Source: Prosopocoilus inquinatus (taxonomy: Eukaryota > Arthropoda > Insecta > Coleoptera > Lucanidae). Taken from it: a stretch of 64,000 bases of DNA. The notes beneath the pieces were generated by a model. That model saw only the letters and a program-made list of their open reading frames with translations. It did no database searches and was not told the origin of the DNA. The stretch covers positions 60,698,212 through 60,762,211 of the forward strand of contig CM069870.1 of assembly GCA_036172665.1 (NCBI GenBank). The letters run 5' to 3'. Positions 21,060 to 31,719 of the stretch are shown here, one piece after another. Numbering within the stretch: position 1 is the stretch's first letter; each line of letters starts with the position of its first letter. A program made the position numbers and the translations under genes.

Positions 21060-21751
21060 GTATATACATACAAAAGTTGCAATTAATAACCGAACATGTG
21101 CATGACGAGCATGACTACCTTACCTGTACTTGTTGAAATGTAAGTGTTCAATAAGCTCAATTATTTTTACGAGTTTCTAATAATTAAATTAAAACATAAA
21201 CGAGGAACGAGTTTATTTCTTTTCCTTTTCAAAACAGCAAGGGTTTTACATAGAGTGACTTTAAGACTTTGTTTGTTGCGTTCTATTAACATACCTGTTT
21301 GCTCTTTGCTTCGAATTCGAAATTTAGACAAACAAATCTGTATGAATTAAGAAAGAAACTGCTTTGATAATACAATAATTAAAAAGTCTTCGGTTTCGCT
21401 TGCGCAACTGTGTGATTATAAATTACGGCCGAGCCTTCAACAACACGGTACTTATTATTATTTTATATGTAATTAACAGCCTCGGAAATCGCTGATTTTT
21501 TCTTTAAACTTCACATTTAAATTGCCTGGTTAGGTCGTTCGATGATCTTTCAAATCAAAAGAGCTCGTCTTTTAAATGTTAGGCGTTGGGTTGGTAACTT
21601 AGAACTCAGTTATTTGTGTGCGTTACACAATGAGCGAAATCATAATTTAAATAAAATACAAATTCTTGTAGATCTTTATTATTAACTTAATTTTTGTTTG
21701 TAAGTTTTAAAAATACTTTTTTTTCTAACTTGTGTGTGGTGTGTTCTCTTC
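21060..21751. other. No gene seen
   Basis: AT-rich. The 68-residue frame at 21144-21350 has no recognisable domain. Confidence 0.45.
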
Positions 21752-21915
21752 AGTGTTGTGAAAGATACATTTCTAATAGTATCTAGATACAGATGCAGAT
21801 ATTTTCACAAATATGTATTTAGATGCAGATACAGATACTTTTTCCGGAAAATATCTAGATGCAGATGCATATACAAGAAAAAGTATCTGCAGTTTATCAA
21901 GATACTTGCAAGTCT
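21752..21915. mobile_element. hAT-like end with GATACAGAT subterminal repeats
   Basis: Starts 'CAGTGTTGTGAAAGATACAT' and is dense in 'atctagatacagatgcagat'-type words in both directions, the pattern of repeated transposase-binding words near the ends of some hAT elements. No partner end or 8-bp duplication is visible, so it is probably a solo end. Confidence 0.45.
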
Positions 21916-22309
21916 AAAAATTCAATAACCTATGCAGTAGTGCAGGTACGGTATTATTTGCGATCCAAATCGACTTTTTTTGTGAAAATTGACGAAGTTT
22001 TCGTATGAATATGTGAATAATGTACACACTAAAATCTGTGATAATTTTCACAAATTTTTTCAGCATTACGTCTTTTTAAATAGAAAATTTACCTTTGTAA
22101 ATAAGTTGATCAATAAGCTGATAAGTAATTACCTGGTTTTGTATGAAACCAAGTCAAGTCAACGTAAAATATAAAGTTATCAACAGAAATGACTCTACTT
22201 CCGTATCAGACAATTTAATTGTCAAATGAATCTAGGATTCTTAGTTGCAACCTTGTTGTAGCTAAGAGAGCGTTCCCATAATCAAGGAAAGTTGATAAAA
22301 TCAACAATA

Positions 22310-22471
22310 CAGTCTTTTCCTTTTGATTTTCTCCTTTTGTCAATTATCTTTCCCAATTTTTAAAATAATTTTCAAGTTTCTGAACTATCAAATCGCATTT
22401 TAAATAGAACAGTCATTTGACAAACTGAAAAACATAATTAACAAGAGGGGAAAATCAAAAGAAAGAGACTG
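22310..22471. mobile_element. Tc1/mariner-type MITE, 162 bp
   Basis: Inverted ends 'CAGTCTTTTCCTTTTGATTT' and 'CAGTCTCTTTCTTTTGATTT' continue for about 38 bp to 'AATTAT'. TA flanks both sides (22308-22309 and 22472-22473), the target used by Tc1/mariner transposases. No coding capacity. Confidence 0.85.
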
Positions 22472-22562
22472 TAAAATCGGATGTTGCATTTCCGCCAGAG
22501 TCTGCTGTTTTTATGGATTTAATATACTTTTACAAAAGAAATGTTAACGGAACTTCTATATA

Positions 22563-23129
22563 AGGTGCTGCGTTTTGAAACGCAACATAGGAAATCCCAT
22601 GTTAATTTAAAGGTGCTCGAATAGTGGCTTCCCTAAGTATTTGATGACAAAGTTCTATGGAGGTTTTTTAAAGTACTCTTCAAGATGAATCTGTCTGTGA
22701 AGTTTGAGAATTTTTCATTCGCTCAGTTTCCAGATAATTAAAAATGATCAGTAACGAAACTCAATTTATACTAAACTATCAGCACGACCTTTATCAGTCA
22801 ATGTTAAAATAAATTACTGGAAAACTTTTCCTATTAATCCTTTTCAGAATCAAAATAGATTTATTAATTCTGTTCAGTTTGTACATACTATCATGGATCT
22901 AGGCTGTGCTAATAGTTTGATATAAACTGAATTTCGTTAATGAATCTTCTTTAAATATCATAAAACTCTGCGTATGAAAATTCTCAAACTTCAGAGACAG
23001 ATTCATCTTGAAGAGTACTTTAAAAAACCTAAGCGGAATTTTGCTGTAAAATAATTAGGGAAGCCAATATTCGAGCAACTTTAAATTAACATGGAATTTC
23101 CTAAGTAGCGTTTAAAAATGCAGCACCCT
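22563..23129. mobile_element. Foldback element, 567 bp
   Basis: Two inverted arms of about 170 bp (22563-22735 and 22965-23129) carry the words 'gaaattccatgttaattta', 'agggaagcca', 'aaagtactcttcaagatgaa' and 'gaagtttgagaatttt' on one strand and their inverses on the other, with ends AGGTGCTGC and GCAGCACCCT. The 230-bp spacer is unrelated. A third arm is at 20885-21059. Non-coding; the superfamily is not assigned. Confidence 0.8.
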
Positions 23130-24174
23130 GTATACGAAACAAAACGAATTAATTTATTGTGGCTAATCTAGATCAGCGTTGCCACCTCAACTATTAGGCG
23201 GGAAATTTAAATGTTGTAGTCCAATCTCGTTAAAATACTTGTTAAGTAATTAGAGTGAATATCACTTTTTCTTATAATATTTTCTCTCCTTTCAATAAAC
23301 GATTATGACAGAGGGGGATGGGTCTTATCAGCGATATAAAAATACATACGATACCACAAGTAACCTGTAGGTAAAGGATTAAAAGAAAGCAAATGCAGTA
23401 GAAAAGAACAATTTTTAGCCGAGTTTATTTTTCAACTGCGGCCGAACCGAACGCGGAAAAGCCGATATAGACGATTTAATTAACGTAACGTCAAAACCAA
23501 CTCTGAAAAGGAAAACATCAATTTATTAAAAAAAAAAAAACGCAAAATATAGAGCAAAGAGGCCACACGTACACACACAACAACTGCGTTCATGTTAAAT
23601 AATAAAAACCGCAGATAGGTCGCCTCAAGCAGTTTCATTTACAATCGGGAAAAATTATAATGGTAAAATATCTCCCTAAAAATGGCCGCCCTGCCAAATG
23701 CCATCGAAATCTACTTCCGCTTTCTCTAAAAAACGCGCGCTTCCTGTTTGCGACCGTGCTCCTTGCGAACGGACGGAAATTTTGCGCTGATATTGCGTGA
23801 AAAAGTTTTGATTAAATTGCCTAATTAAGTAAGTTGTTGATAACATTCCGCAGGAAGAAATGCGCATTAATGCAAACGAATTACCTACGCGGCTTTCTTT
23901 TCTTAAGGAAACACGTAAAGATTGTTAAAAAAAAAACATAATTATCCAAGATTTAATTACTTGTCTTGTTTATTACACGAAATGGCGTTTCGTATTATTG
24001 TAAATTCTTTAATTAAAATCATTCCTTCTGGCGGATTGAATATCGAAAAAAAATATCATTAATAACGAAATACTCTTAGTACTTTACTGCTGCTGAGGAA
24101 TTTCTCAGTAATTTTAGATTTTACTTAATTTTACACTAAAACTTAGCTTACAGAGGATATTATAGAGATTATTA
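23130..24174. other. No gene seen; possibly single-copy
   Basis: No repeat from elsewhere in the window recurs here. The 23620-23900 part is less AT-biased ('aaaatggccgccctgcca', 'aacgcgcgcttcctgtttgc'). The 63-residue minus frame 23676-23867 shows no domain. Could be conserved non-coding or upstream sequence of a gene outside the window; that is inference. Confidence 0.35.
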
Positions 24175-25298
24175 AGGTCTAGAATTGATAGCGTTTATCA
24201 ACCGTCATATTTGAAAAATCTGACGTTTTTCGCCTATAATTCTATTGACAGTTCCTATCCAAGTGAACTAGTTTTGTTTGTACAGCATTTGAGAAAAAGT
24301 AATTTTGTGTAAACATGGAAATCTCGCGTGAAAATTTTCATGCCATGATTTTTTACGATTTCAAATGTGGTCTAACGCCGAAACAATGCCTCTATCGGCT
24401 TCATTTGGCTTTTGGAGATGAAGCACCATCAAAGAGCAGTGTTTATAATTGATTTGCCGAATTCCAGCGTGGACGTACCTCTCTCAGTGACGAATTTCGT
24501 GAAGGTCGTCCATCAACATCTATTGTTGCCACTAATGTATGTAGATGCTGTGCGTGAAATGCTTGAGCGAGATCGACATGTGACATACCGTGAGATTCAG
24601 GCATCCTTACGCGTTGACATGAAAGCGATACACCAGATTTTGCATGATCATTTGAACTTGAAGCTTTGCAGTTGCTGGATTCCACACAATTTAACAGAAG
24701 CGCAAAAGCAGGGTCGTGTCAAATGGTGCGAAGAAATGCTCAAGAAATTCAATGGAGGTCGTTCAAATTTAGTTTATAACATCGTTACTGGTGACGAAAC
24801 GTGGATCTATTCGTACGAGCCAGAAAGTAAACAATAATCTATGTTTGGGTATTTCAAAATAAACCGAAACCACCAAAAGTTGTCCGTTCACGCAGTGCTG
24901 CGAAGCAAATGATTGCTTGTTTCTTTGCTTCAACTGGACATGTAGCAACCGTGGCTTTAGAGGATCGAAAAACCGTGAATGCTGATTGATTGATAATTTG
25001 TTTGCCGGAAGTGATCGATCAAATAAGAAAAAACAATCGAAATCGACGAATTATTCTCCATCATGACAACGCCAGCTCTCACTCAGCCCGTCAAACAATT
25101 GATTTTTTGTCCAACAAAAATGTTGAATTGGTGAGCGATTTTCGTGATTTTCGGAAAACGTGCTTTAGAAATTGGTTCGAGCGTATGCAAAAGTGTATTG
25201 ACGTCAAAGGCGAATACTTCGAAAAACAATGATACCGTTTACCAAATTTCATATGCGTTTTTTCATACCTTTTCCAGAAACTTTTCCAGCAGCCCACA
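24175..25298 (+). mobile_element. Mariner element, decayed, 5' end lost
   Basis: Closely related to the mariners at 40235 and 56772. Homology starts at 'ggtctagaattgatagcgtt', inside the left untranslated region, so the left inverted repeat is gone. The right end 'ttttccagcagcccaca' and a following TA (25299-25300) remain. The total is about 1.1 kb against the family's 1.29-1.30 kb. Confidence 0.9.
24315..25232 (+). pseudogene. Mariner transposase pseudogene
   Basis: Begins ATGGAAATCTCGCGTGAAAA at 24315, like the intact copy. Lesions: the NWF tryptophan codon became TGA near 24451; a short insertion 'gtat' lies before 'gtagatgctgtg'; a TAA follows 'PESKQ' at about 24835; and 'TGATTGATAA' replaces the WYTT region near 24985. 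A deletion removes the segment from 'NVEL' to 'RGER', including the third catalytic Asp of SPDLSPNDF. A second deletion follows 'gcgattttcgt', and the frame closes at 'EYFEKQ'. GDETW and HHDNASSH are still readable. It cannot make an active enzyme. Confidence 0.92.
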
Positions 25299-25300
25299 TA

Positions 25301-25711
25301 ACTCTTGTTCTTTTCCGATACCCCCTGAATTAATTTTTCACAGAATTTGCATGGGTTTTACTTAAAACATATCACGAATGACTGAATGACAAAAATAGGA
25401 AGAGATATGAAAGATATGGTATAGTAAATTGTACTTTAACAAGTCGTAGTTTCACGTTGAACTTATAGTATGAGAAAATGATGTACCTACAAAATTGTAA
25501 AAGTATGTGGAGCTAAAAACATAAAATATAGTAAATTTTACTTTTATCGAGTCGTTATTTTACACTGAAATTACAGTATGAGAAGTTAAAGCGCTATTTT
25601 TGCAACGTCGGCGTTGCGTTGGGTCGTAAATTTTTTAATGGCTGTCGCTTTCTTTCGATTGTGAAGCGCGAAATTGTGAAATTACGACTTGATAAAATAC
25701 ATCGAAGTATA
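25301..25711. other. No gene seen
   Basis: Two similar phrases, about 25410-25480 and 25515-25590 ('atatagtaaattttactttt', 'tcacgttgaacttatagtat'), suggest a short old duplication. Nothing coding is visible. Confidence 0.4.
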
Positions 25712-25879
25712 CCAAGTGATTTTTAAAATTTTTTTCAACTCCTGCCGTGAAATTTGGACGGTATGTCTTAGCTTTAGTGTAAAATAACCTTCAGAAGTGC
25801 AGAAATGCGTTGTTTTTCAGTTGAGAAAAGACATGCCGTCACGGCAGGAGTTAAAAAAAAATTGTAAAAATCACTCGGC
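25712..25879. repeat. Inverted-repeat hairpin (MITE-like), 168 bp
   Basis: The arm 'CCAAGTGATTTTTAAAATTT' continuing to 'TTTCAACTCCTGCCGTGA' pairs with 'TCACGGCAGGAGTTAAAAAA' continuing to 'AAAATCACTCGG'. Inside, 'gacggtatgtctta' and 'agacatgccgtc' are a second pairing segment. No target duplication is certain. Confidence 0.75.
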
Positions 25880-26242
25880 CTTTTAAACAACAACTTTTGA
25901 TTCTGAACTTACCGATGTAGTTCAGAACTTATTATTATCGTGGTCCGGAGAGAAAAAAACTTATTAAGTAAATTTGGACGGCTGCGACATCTAACGGGTA
26001 GGTTTTGAAAAATGATAACCGCTCCGCTTCAAATCATCAGGTCCTGAGGGATTCGGTATTAAATTAAACCTTTTAAACAACAAATTTTGATTCCGAACTT
26101 ACCGATGTGGTCCGGAACTTATTTTTATCGTGTTGCGGAGAGAAAAAAAATGAAGTAGATTTTTGAATGGCTGCGATATCTAACGGGTACGTTTTGAAAA
26201 ATGGTAACCGCGCCCCTTCAAATCATTAGGTCCTGAGCGAAA
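25880..26242 (+). repeat. Tandem duplication, period about 186 bp
   Basis: 25882-26060 and 26069-26240 share 'cttttaaacaacaa', 'cgaacttaccgatgtggtcc', 'atctaacgggta', 'ttttgaaaaatg', 'taaccgc' and 'aatcatcaggtcctgag' in the same order, with moderate divergence. Non-coding. Confidence 0.85.
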
Positions 26243-26880
26243 GTTTCATGCGGGGATGGTCACGTGAACGTGGTGATAAAATGTTTTCCGGGAAAGAAAT
26301 CGACAGTTTATTCGCACTTCGTCGCTGACTTTTCTGAAATTATTAATTTTTCTGGTTTAGTAAACTTAATTAATTATTCCTAAGTTTGATTTTCGGGAAG
26401 TGATAAGTGTTTTTGAAGTGCAGATTAAATCTATTCGCCTTATGGAAAATCAGCCTTTTGGAAAATCTTTGTGTTTCTAAAAATTTAAATTACGCTAAGC
26501 GGCGAACGTCGCGTCGATTGGAGGATATTTTCCCGAATGTCCGTAGTTTCGACTTCCAACTAGTGTTGCCAACTATCACAAAATTAATCTGCCAGATAGA
26601 GCTTGAAATTCCGTCGAATTTTGAAAAGATAAGCTGTAAGCTATAATAAACCCTTAAATCATTTGACATTTAGCAGTTAGTTACTGCCAACAAATTTATT
26701 TAATGGGAAATTTTAATTCGACAAAATTCACAAACAAGTTTTGTAAACGGCTGTACTTTAGATGTGTCTCATTTAACGTAATAAAAAGAATCGCCACTTT
26801 TACAGAAAAATTCATAAAGTAGGCAACATTGCTTATGATTCTACCTACCATTTGCCATTTAACATGTCTAACTTTTAATG
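26243..26880. other. No gene seen
   Basis: Short frames (26407-26646, 26696-26887 minus) have no recognisable domain. 26660-26680 contains 'catttgacatttagcagtta', close to the words of the palindromic array at 50640. Confidence 0.4.
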
Positions 26881-27160
26881 TTCTCAAGTAATTCTAGTAT
26901 AGTCTCTAACGTTCTAGGATAGTTTCTAATTTTCTAGGGTAGTCTCTAAGGTTCTAGGATAGTTCTATATTTGTAGGATATCGTTGTTAAACAGATAAGT
27001 CAAGTCATAACTTCGTTACTATCAACTGATTTTTTTTTTCAAAATTTATGTCATATTTCTGCTAAGTAAAACGCTACTAGATGGAAAATTCTGACTCTAG
27101 ATGTAATTTCAACGAAACTAGAACTAGCGCAAAATCCGCTAAGTTGGCAACACTGCTTCC
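26881..27160 (-). repeat. Dispersed repeat with 19-20 bp CTAG minisatellite, copy 1
   Basis: 26893-26985 is a run of about five units of 'gttctaggatagtttctaat' type. It is followed by 'gataagtcaagtcataactt' and ends 'gctaagttggcaacactg'. The inverse of the whole order occurs at 49985-50245, so both are copies of one dispersed repeat in opposite orientation. Confidence 0.75.
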
Positions 27161-27302
27161 AACAGGAACGTATACCGATTGCGCCACATTAAGTAGCCAC
27201 ACCCGAGTGCTCACGAAGCAGCATGCGGTACATGCGATCCGATGCATGCCGATTTAAATTCGGTGTCTACTTGGAGTGATTTTATCTGTATGCTCTATCT
27301 TA

Positions 27303-27875
27303 ACGTGCCTGGCAGTAATTTAAACGCTTATATCTAAGTCTGCAATGTATGAGAACGAAAAAAATTGGCATCGCAATTCCAAATGAAAAGTTCTTTTTTA
27401 TTTAAAAAACGGAATAAGATTTTCTTTTATACAAAAAAATCGTGATTCTTACATCCCTTCCCTCTTAGTTAAAAATCAAAAAAGAAAACCATAAAACAGA
27501 ATTTGACTCAGTTTGATTCTCTGAAAGATTCACTAATTGCAGGGTTCATAACTTTACCTTAAAATTACCTTTGAGTAAAACCTACTCTCCGGTAGATGTC
27601 GCCGCCGTTCAAATATATACTTTATTATTTTTTTCTCTACAGAGAAATAGAAACATGCCTGGCAGTAATTCAAACGCTTATTTCTAACTGTAAGTATGGA
27701 ATTCATGGAAACGAAAAGAGAATTGTGTGAAACTGATATCTTACCTAGTAAAATTGGCGTCGAAATTCGAAATGAAAAGTTTTTTTTTTATTTCAAGAAA
27801 GGAATAATTAATTCATTTCTTTTGTACAGAAAGGAAAACAGAATTTTTACATCCCTTCCCCCTTAGTTAAAAAGA
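27303..27875 (+). repeat. Direct duplication, spacing about 350 bp
   Basis: 27315-27475 and 27655-27870 share 'gcctggcagtaattcaaacg', 'attggcgtcgaaattc', 'aaatgaaaagtt', 'acatcccttcccccttagtt' and neighbouring words in order. Non-coding and of unknown type. Confidence 0.75.
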
Positions 27876-28529
27876 GTTGGCGTAAAGCAGCTCTTTACTG
27901 TACACAATTCAAAATATGAATTTTTTTTTTTAATAAATAAAATTAATTAGAATCAATTTGGCTCAAACTAACAACAGTCTCATTTAGAACTCCCAACATT
28001 TGTACATCTTTTGTAATTATTTCCAATCGGTTTCATTGGTCTTAATTTTGTAATTTTTGTATTGTATTTTTACTTTCTTCCGACTGTAAAGAAGACTTTA
28101 TTTGCCATTAATAAAATCACTCCTGTTGCTGGATTTATTCTTAAAAACAACCCCCACCCCCGTCTCCACCGCCTCCTCACCCTAGTTAACCAAGCAGTGA
28201 TTTCTCTTCCATTTTTTTAAGGTTTACTTATAATTTACATTTTATTGAAGCAAATTCTTTGCAATTTATCATTTGAGACATGTTTGCGAGTGTATAAGGG
28301 TACTGTAGGAGACCGTATGGTGCAAATATCAACCGACAGTTAATTATAAATTATAATACGGCCTGTGTATTACACGCACATTTTAATCTAATTTAGAAGA
28401 AGACGAACTACAGTCACGAAAGCCTTTCGGATAAAATTTTCTAATGTTTTACGTTTAGATTTTAGGTCTTTCGTTGGAAGAAAGTCTTCACGGTTTTTCC
28501 TAAATTAAAAATAAAATCTAATTGACTGT
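27876..28529. other. No gene seen
   Basis: AT-rich apart from a pyrimidine-rich stretch at 28144-28190 ('acccccgtctccaccgcctc'). No reading frame, RNA gene or inverted repeat is visible. Confidence 0.4.
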
Positions 28530-29039
28530 ATACAGGGTGATTCACGGAACCCGTTTGTTAGAAGGTTAGGGACTTATCTTCATTATTTTTATCTGAAAAC
28601 TTGCAATTACCCACAGCCGCCAGTGTACTTTTTAACTAAAACATTTTCAAATTGTCTGAACTTCCGGTTGCACCGGAAGTCGCTGTCAACTTCATTATTT
28701 TAAATGGAATTATATAGTTTTCATAGCGTTTTTGAATTCGGTGTGTAATTTTGAATAGAAAATTATAAGATTTCCCCATATCTAAATGCAACCGATTTTG
28801 AAATATTTTTAGTTTTGTAAATTTTTGTATTTTAGAACCCTTCCCTTTTAAAACTCATATTCTTTATTTAACAAAAATACGAAAGTTCTAAGCTACGCCA
28901 TTTTAAATCGGAATCCTCAGATAATGCGCTGATGTATAAATAGTGTCATAAAAGCTTACGGCCTACCCAACAGATGGTGTTTGCATAAGTAAACTTCCAG
29001 ACACTATAACTTAATTATTTTAAATGGAACACCCTGTAT
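28530..29039. mobile_element. ATACAGGGTG-ended element, 510 bp
   Basis: The left end 'ATACAGGGTGATTC' and right end 'GGAACACCCTGTAT' are inverted relatives. The right end is preceded by 'aattattttaaat', as at 42860. The interior is non-coding and contains 'cttccggttgcaccggaagt', a small palindrome. The target duplication is not certain; TA is possible. Confidence 0.5.
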
Positions 29040-29160
29040 ATTTTTATTCTATCAGATGCAGAATTTAATTATGAATTTATTTGTATTAGCATATACAATA
29101 TTACAACAAGCCCTCAATGTCTTCCAATGTATTTCACTCATTTCTAACACCCTGTGAAGC

Positions 29161-29293
29161 CTGGTTTTTCAATTACAGGTTAACCCTAACTCTCGATTTA
29201 TTTCTATGGTAACAAGTACGAAGACAATTGTTTCTATGGCTATAAACTGAAGGTTAAAGTTAACTTAAAGTTAACTTGTGATTGAGAAACCGA
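29161..29293. mobile_element. Hairpin MITE, about 133 bp
   Basis: Ends 'GGTTTTTCAATTACAGGTTA' and inverted 'GGTTTCTCAATCACAAGTTA'. It resembles the 12717 MITE in layout, including an internal 'acaattgtttctatgg' also present there, so it may be a diverged relative. No clear TAA duplication. Confidence 0.7.
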
Positions 29294-29298
29294 CCCCG

Positions 29299-29665
29299 AG
29301 CGTTTCCATTAGTAACTAAAATGAATATACGTGAAAGCTTTTAGGATTTATTATTTATTATTTATTTATTAAGTCCCTAAAGAATCGAATGATGGTTTGA
29401 AGACACCTAATTAATCGAGCATGACTCGGCCACAGCAACAACGGCCATCATCAGGGAGCTACAAGTTCATGTCTTCCAACCTCTTTTAATCTTTTCTAAT
29501 AAGTGTGAGTGTTTTCATTAGTAACGAAAGTTAATATGTGAAGATAGTTTTTAGAATTTGTTAAAGTTACTAAAGGATTTAAAGATGTTTTCAAGCCATT
29601 TGATTAATCAAGCATGTTTCGGCTAGAACCATGACAGCTATCATCGGGAAGCTACAAGTTCCAGA
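29299..29665 (-). repeat. Tandem duplication with hammerhead-like motif
   Basis: Two direct units about 195-210 bp apart share 'cattagtaac', 'ttaatcgagcatg', 'cggccatcatcagggagcta' and 'caagttc'. On the minus strand the first reads 'CTGATGATGGCC...GGCCGAGTC' and the second 'CCGATGATAGCT...AGCCGAAACATG'. Combined, this suggests an ancestral CTGATGA, short hairpin, GAAAC order, as in hammerhead ribozymes. Each copy has at least one core defect and no good stem I, so present activity is unlikely. Confidence 0.5.
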
Positions 29666-30780
29666 GAAAGACAGAAATAAGTAAAGAAATAAAGCTATTG
29701 TTCGTTTTGGCAGGGGTTCGACTAGTTACCAAACTCAATTGTTATTGGTTCAGTTGTAGATTGATTTCTTTTCGACCTCGGTTCGTGTATTAAGCAAAAC
29801 TCGTTCATTGGCTTTTCAAACTGCTGTGTAACTTCATACTAGTGTATTAAGCTTCGGTTCGAGTAACAATAAGGCGCTTATTAAGTAAGAGGGGTAACAA
29901 AATTTCCGAATAATTAATTAGAGTAATAAATGTAACTTTTTGGGCCTCGCATTTAACACGAGGGTAAATTAATTAGCACACAAGTCTGATCATTGTTTCT
30001 AATGAATTTCATCAATTAAACTCTTACTCTCTCGCTATAATTAAAACCGTGGCACAGACAGTTGGGTGATGGTGCATGTTAAGCTGCCATTGTTTTGCAT
30101 TCGCACCGGATGGGCATAAGAAGAGAAATAATATCGAATCGATATCCTATTTCTAAATTGAACGGACGGTCTTAAAAAAAGTAATATTTTTAGAATGTAA
30201 GGTAAATATTTGGAAATTCACCCTCGGCTCATATTCTTTATTGAGATAGACACCCCTTTTTAATTTGGGCGAGGGTGAGCGAGCTCGCCCCGTGGTGGTG
30301 TTTGCGAGTCTGTAACGTCGCGATTACTACCGTAACGGAAAACGTTGTTTATAACAAAGTGTTTGTTTGTCGTCCGATGAATATTTATTAGGCATTCGCG
30401 GTGCTTTCTTTTCTCTTTTTTTTTGTTTTTCGGCGGGGAAGCACACCTCGCGGGAAGTAAGAAAGAACAAACAAAAATTAAAAGTACTACTTACTCAGGG
30501 CGCGTCGCCGTCGGTTTCATTTCTTTTGCGGTTTGTTTGCTTAAAAAAATAAATTCACAGCTGCGTTTCTTTTTCTTTTGTATAAATTGGAGTTTTAAAA
30601 AAGAAAAGAAAACAGTTTAGTTTCTTTTAGATAAATAATATGATGTGAGCAATTAGAAGAATTTTTATAATTTTTTGAATTCCTTTTGGGGGGTAGTCAG
30701 TACTTTTCTTTTTGGATTCTTTCTGTACCACCATAAAACATATTTTAATTGGAAGCTTTAAAATTTTCTTTCTTTTTTTC
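29666..30780. other. No gene seen; possibly single-copy
   Basis: Not repeated elsewhere in the window. 29940-30330 is less AT-biased, with 'gggcgagggtgagcgagctc' near 30266. Frames 30367-30552 and 30423-30620 are short overlapping frames without a domain. It could be upstream regulatory sequence for the candidate exon at 30913, which is inference. Confidence 0.35.
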
Positions 30781-30801
30781 TTCTTATTCTTTCTCAAGTG
30801 G

Positions 30802-30847
30802 TATAAAAACCAAAAGTATTGTAGAGCTGGAACTTCCTTGGCTCAGT
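30802..30847 (+). promoter_or_regulatory. Candidate core promoter (TATA and Inr-like)
   Basis: TATAAAAA at 30802-30809 is followed by 'ctcagtcg' at 30842-30849, which fits the arthropod initiator TCAGT. The TATA-to-Inr distance of about 43 bp is longer than the usual 30, so if this is a promoter the start may lie before the Inr-like word. It precedes a short ATG exon at 30913. Confidence 0.3.
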
Positions 30848-30912
30848 CGAAAATCTTTTACGATTAAACTGTTCGATTTCTGTTGTATGTTCATCGCTTG
30901 AATTTACACAAA

Positions 30913-30964
30913 ATGAATCATATCACGCAATTATTCGAAAACTCCGGAAACTGCAAATGTGTCG
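30913..30964 (+). CDS. Candidate first coding exon, unknown gene
   Basis: The ATG follows 'ttacacaaa', a good insect start context. It opens 17 codons, 'MNHITQLFENSGNCKCV', plus one base, then a splice donor 'g|gtaagc'. It sits about 70-110 bp downstream of a TATA-like and Inr-like pair, and the DNA around it is not repeated in the window. I do not recognise the peptide. The downstream exons would lie beyond a long intron and cannot be assigned. It may be chance. Confidence 0.28.
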
Positions 30965-31711
30965 GTAAGCATGAATAAATCGCACTGATTTACATAACAT
31001 TTATCACTTGGGCGAACTGACTGTTAAGTTGAGCCAATCGTTTAAAGTGTTCGATAAAGTTTAAACGACTTAATTCGGTTTTGTGAATTAAGAGGAATTT
31101 AAAGAAGAAGAAAATGCAAAAAAAGAAGACCAAATAATAAAAGCTTTAAGCTTTAAGGATTTACTGTATAACCATTTATAAAAATTTGATTGGTTACTTG
31201 GGAAATAATTTTTCTATTGTTGGTACGAAAATCAAGAAGTCAATCATGATCTTCATTTTTGATTCAAGCTTTATTTTACGAGTAGGTACCGTATTTTTTG
31301 TTTTCTTTATGAACCCCGTATCTGTGGCATTTATCGGACTCTTCGTACTTCTGTTAATGCCAAAGCTAGAGAAGAGTTTCTTGTAAACAGAATGCACATT
31401 TTAATATGAAACGAAAATGAAATAAGTCAATTTTAATAACACGTTTGGCGCAAATAAAATTACCCTCGCGCTCAAAAAATTCCGGACACGAAATGCAGAA
31501 ATAATTTTCGAAAACTGTTGTGATTATTAAAAACAAATTAAGCTAGAAACTCTACTTTTCCGTTTTTTTGTAGCAAATTAGACTGTTTGTTCGGTTTAAT
31601 CAATCAAAACTGAATAAAAATAATTAATTATAAATATTTTAACCTAATTCATAAAGTGTATTCTCCTGAAAGAAGATATAAGCTATCATTAACACTATCT
31701 CTCTTTAATGA
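30965..31711. other. No gene seen
   Basis: AT-rich. Overlapping frames on both strands at 31186-31397 are hydrophobic or low-complexity and unsupported. If the exon at 30913 is real, this would be intron. Confidence 0.4.
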
Positions 31712-31719
31712 TTTATATC

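Noticed and set aside
24412..25232. A working mariner gene
   Set aside because: In-frame stops and a deletion covering the third catalytic Asp.
29400..29460. An active hammerhead ribozyme on the minus strand
   Set aside because: The core is defective in each copy, an extra base precedes stem II, and no stem I could be formed.
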